The translations under genes and the position numbers were made by a program. This document shows positions 7,576 to 9,644 of a DNA stretch of 9,644 nucleotides, piece after piece. The stretch spans positions 1-9,644 of the forward strand of contig JAQGLQ010000033.1 in assembly GCA_028292785.1 (NCBI GenBank), given 5' to 3'. The stretch is from Noviherbaspirillum sp. GTDB lineage: Bacteria > Pseudomonadota > Gammaproteobacteria > Burkholderiales > Burkholderiaceae. The notes below the pieces were generated by a model. It searched no databases. It saw only the letters and a program-made list of their open reading frames with translations, and was not told the DNA's origin. Numbering within the stretch: position 1 is the stretch's first letter; each line of letters begins with the position of its first letter.

Positions 7576-7997
7576 ACTTCTGCGGGTCAATACTCATTTG
7601 AATTTACTCTGGTTTAGCAACGTGCTGCATAGGCAATCCGCTTTCATCAATTCCCTCCGGCGTTGAATTCAGTACGCCCATTCATTCCGCTATCCACATC
7701 CAGAACAGCGCGATACGATGAGGAGATCAGAACTGGATAAAAGGCCAAAGTCCGCTCAAGCATTTCATGGCCACTCGTCCTGGTTTCGGATCTGCACATT
7801 AGCCTTGCTCGCGCATGATGCGCATCTTCATCAGGATATGGTGGACCCGCCGCATCGGAAAATCCGTGCACTGCTATTTACCTGGCGTTTTTGCGAAGAT
7901 GCCGCCGATCCTTCCCTCTTCGCATTTCGGCGGTAGCCGGGCTGAACTCTCTCGCGCGAGCGGAACAGGCCGCCGATACCCATGAGCATTCGGGAAA
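7576..7997. other. Long intergenic region between thyA and psiE
   Basis: About 420 bases without a convincing gene. Short open frames on both strands (for example 7718-7936 plus, 7647-7871 minus) have no ribosome binding site, and their products are not recognisable. I saw no tRNA and no clear Pho box, although psiE in E. coli is phosphate-regulated. The region holds overlapping palindromes around 7811-7826 (GCGCAT-G-ATGCGC and GATGCGCATC) and a cluster of inverted repeats at 7892-7976 described separately. The psiE promoter must lie here, but I could not pick it. Confidence 0.5.
7892..7976 (+). repeat. Interleaved inverted repeats in the psiE leader
   Basis: TGCGAAGA (7892-7899) is complementary to TCTTCGCA (7917-7924). 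CCGCCGA (7902-7908) is complementary to TCGGCGG (7927-7933). The two pairs interleave, so the hairpins exclude each other or interact. A second copy of GCCGCCGAT (7969-7977; first copy 7901-7909) offers a rival partner for TCGGCGG, and that hairpin would enclose the perfect palindrome CTCGCGCGAG (7951-7960). All lie within 120 bases upstream of the psiE start. Confidence 0.5.
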
Positions 7998-8003
7998 AAG
8001 GAG
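7998..8003 (+). promoter_or_regulatory. Ribosome binding site of psiE
   Basis: AAGGAG lies 7 bases before the ATG at 8011. It is strong and well spaced, and it selects this start over in-frame upstream codons that would add 40 residues of unrelated sequence. Confidence 0.85.
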
Positions 8004-8010
8004 AAACGAA

Positions 8011-8520
8011 ATGGCAACGGACCGCGGTCAGCAACACAGCCTGCAAACAGAGACCCGCCAGCGCTGGCCATTCATGACGGTGTACCAGCGTTTCGAAGAG
8101 ATTGTGGTGCTCATATTAAGTCTGATCATTGCCCTGGTCATTGCAATTGCGCTGCTGCAGTTGATAACCCGGCTCATGCCGCTGGTGCTTGGTGGAGTAC
8201 TTGATCCGCTGGATCACGAAGTATTCCAGGCGGTGTTCGGCATGATCATGACGCTGCTGATCGCATTGGAGTTCAAGCACTCGATCATTCGCGTCGTTTT
8301 GCGGGCCGAAGGCATTGTTCAGGTCAAGACCGTCATTTTGATTGCGCTGCTCGCCTTGAGCCGCAAGTTCATCATTCTGGACATTCATACGACCAGCGCG
8401 GCGACCATCGCGGCGCTGGCGAGCGCGACCCTGGCGCTTGGGATCGTCTACTGGTTGTTCAGGGAAAGGGACGACAGGCGGCTGAAGCAGATGGAGTCAA
8501 CGGAAGGAGCGGTCGATTAA
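8011..8520 (+). CDS. psiE: PsiE-family (phosphate-starvation-inducible) membrane protein
   Basis: A 169-residue inner-membrane protein of unknown biochemical function. It shows the PsiE family layout of four hydrophobic helices (about 31-53, 71-88, 105-123, 130-150) and the conserved stretches YQRFEEIV (25-32), HEVFQAVFGMIMTLLIALEF (69-88) and RAEGIVQVKTVILIALLALS, followed by RKFIILD (118-124). E. coli PsiE is 136 residues; this one has longer polar ends, an N-terminal tail of about 25 residues and a charged C-terminal tail (RERDDRR onward) probably in the cytoplasm. In E. coli the gene is induced by phosphate starvation through PhoB; I saw no clear Pho box here, so regulation may differ. 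It stands alone after a long leader with inverted repeats, and its end lies 39 bases from the end of the convergent flavoprotein gene. Confidence 0.85.
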   Translation: MATDRGQQHSLQTETRQRWPFMTVYQRFEEIVVLILSLIIALVIAIALLQLITRLMPLVLGGVLDPLDHEVFQAVFGMIMTLLIALEFKHSIIRVVLRAEGIVQVKTVILIALLALSRKFIILDIHTTSAATIAALASATLALGIVYWLFRERDDRRLKQMESTEGAVD

Positions 8521-8559
8521 TGACGTTCCGGAGCGGGAATGATGCCTCGCGGCGGCCGT

Positions 8560-9644
8560 TCAGCAATTCGACAGATATTGATGCACCAGCGCCACCGCCA
8601 TGGCGCCTTCCCCCACGGCGGACGCGCACCGTTTTACCGACCCGTGGCGCACATCGCCGGCGGCGAATACCCCCGGGACATTGGTTTCCAGGTGATACGG
8701 ATCGCGTTCCAGCGGCCAGTTGGCCGGACGCTCGCGGCCGTGCACCAGATCCGGCCCGGTGAGAAGGTAGCCTGAGCTGTCGCGCGCGACCCCCACTTCC
8801 CTGGCCCATTCGGTCTGCGGCACGCCCCCGATGCAAACGAACAGCCAATGGGTCTTGACCTTGTACTCGCGGTTGTCCTTGCGGTCGGCCAGCGTGATTT
8901 CCTCCAGCACATCGCTGCCATGCAAGGCGACAACCTCGGTGCGCGGCAAAACGAATATATTCTTCGTCGAACAGATGCGGTCGACCAGGTATTGCGAGAG
9001 CGTGCTCTTGAGCGAATCGTCTCGAATCAGGATGCAGATGCGCCTGGCGAATTGCGCGAAGTGCATTGCGGCCTGGCCCGCCGAATTGCCGCCGCCAACG
9101 ATATAGATGTCCTCGTCCCTGGTCAGTGTCGCTTCGCTGGCGCCGGCGCCGTAATACACGCCGGCCCCGAGATATCTGTCTTCACCGGGTACGCCGAGCC
9201 GGCGGTATTCGACTCCGGTCGCGCAGATCGAGGCATGGGCCGCGATCCGGGTGCCGTCCTCCAGATAGCCGATTCCTTTCCCCGGCTGGAATTCGGCGCG
9301 CACGCCTTTGCGCGCCAGAAGGATTTCAACTCCGAACTTGATCGCCTGTTCGCGCGCCCGTTCCGCCAGTTCGGCGCCGCTGATCCCCTCGGGAAAACCC
9401 AGATAATTCTCTATTCTGGAGCTGCTGGCCGCCTGGCCGCCAAGCGCCCAATGTTCCACCAGCACAGTCTTGAGGCCATCGGCAGCGCCGTAGACCGCCG
9501 CGCTAAGCCCGGCCGGTCCGGCGCCGTAGATGGCCAAATCGTATTCGGAGCGCGACGGCGTCGCGAACCATCCGAGTTTCTCGATGATCTGCCGCACGGT
9601 CGGGCATTCCAGGCGGCTGCCGTCCGGGAAGATGCAAACCGGCA
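8560..9644 (-). CDS. Thioredoxin-reductase-like FAD/NAD(P)H oxidoreductase, N-terminus cut by window end
   Basis: The visible 360 residues continue in frame to the right edge, so the gene starts outside; a GTG at 9597 is internal and unlikely to be the start. The first visible residues (PVCIFPDGSRLECPT, then RQIIEKLGWFATP) match the end of a glutaredoxin/thioredoxin-fold domain that precedes the reductase in a family of large TrxB-like proteins, often fused further upstream to a cyclic-nucleotide-binding or receiver domain. Next come the FAD site GAGPAG (9508-9525), GGQAASSSRIENYLGFP, the NAD(P)H site GGGNSAG (9076-9096), and the C-terminal FAD motif GVFAAGDVRHGSVKR with the conserved end ASAVGEGAMAV. 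The CxxC redox pair of true thioredoxin reductase, normally just before the second nucleotide motif, is absent (GVYYGAGASEATL there). It is therefore a flavin oxidoreductase of unknown acceptor, not a proven TrxR. Confidence 0.88.
   Translation of the reverse strand, partial: PVCIFPDGSRLECPTVRQIIEKLGWFATPSRSEYDLAIYGAGPAGLSAAVYGAADGLKTVLVEHWALGGQAASSSRIENYLGFPEGISGAELAERAREQAIKFGVEILLARKGVRAEFQPGKGIGYLEDGTRIAAHASICATGVEYRRLGVPGEDRYLGAGVYYGAGASEATLTRDEDIYIVGGGNSAGQAAMHFAQFARRICILIRDDSLKSTLSQYLVDRICSTKNIFVLPRTEVVALHGSDVLEEITLADRKDNREYKVKTHWLFVCIGGVPQTEWAREVGVARDSSGYLLTGPDLVHGRERPANWPLERDPYHLETNVPGVFAAGDVRHGSVKRCASAVGEGAMAVALVHQYLSNC

Noticed and set aside
7718..7936. 72-codon plus-strand frame between thyA and psiE, and the overlapping 74-codon minus-strand frame at 7647-7871
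   Set aside because: No ribosome binding site, no recognisable product, and they overlap the inverted-repeat cluster or each other. A decayed gene cannot be excluded without a search.
7891..8010. Upstream 40-codon extension of the psiE frame
   Set aside because: The strong AAGGAG at 7998-8003 points to ATG 8011, and the extension is unlike PsiE proteins.

Overview
The window is high-GC bacterial DNA with closely packed genes, and it looks betaproteobacterial. The thymidylate synthase is the roughly 320-residue form with the small-domain insertion that I associate with Burkholderiales, and the overall style would fit Oxalobacteraceae or Burkholderiaceae. This placement comes from recalled family features, not from a search. 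No insertion sequence, CRISPR array, tRNA or rRNA was seen.

Layout. At the left edge (minus strand) is what may be the first ~26 codons of a divergent gene. From 245 to 6340 (plus strand) lies a four-gene operon whose genes all overlap by 1-4 bases: an MacB/LolD/YbbA-type ATPase, a 10-TM double-FtsX permease of YbbP type, an exported AttH/CrtC-type lipocalin-like protein, and an MsbA-like half-size ABC exporter. A 224-base gap with a candidate promoter and a foldable leader precedes thyA (6565-7539), which is followed by a hairpin terminator. A 470-base gap with no convincing gene, but with several inverted repeats near its right end, leads to a psiE-family membrane protein gene (8011-8520). 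Converging on it from the right edge (minus strand) is a thioredoxin-reductase-like flavoprotein, cut at its N-terminus by the window end.

How the genes may work together. The four-gene operon reads as an envelope system. The first two genes form a mechanotransmission-type (type VII) ABC machine that acts on the periplasmic side of the inner membrane. The lipocalin-like protein is a plausible periplasmic carrier or enzyme for a lipophilic ligand. The MsbA-like protein could flip or export that molecule from the cytoplasmic side. The substrate is unknown. thyA (dTMP synthesis), psiE and the flavoprotein look like unrelated single-gene units. The thyA segment is visibly less GC-rich than its neighbours. 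Nothing here is clearly a new defence or mobile system; the most interesting items are the two-ABC-plus-lipocalin operon and the foldable leaders of thyA and psiE.
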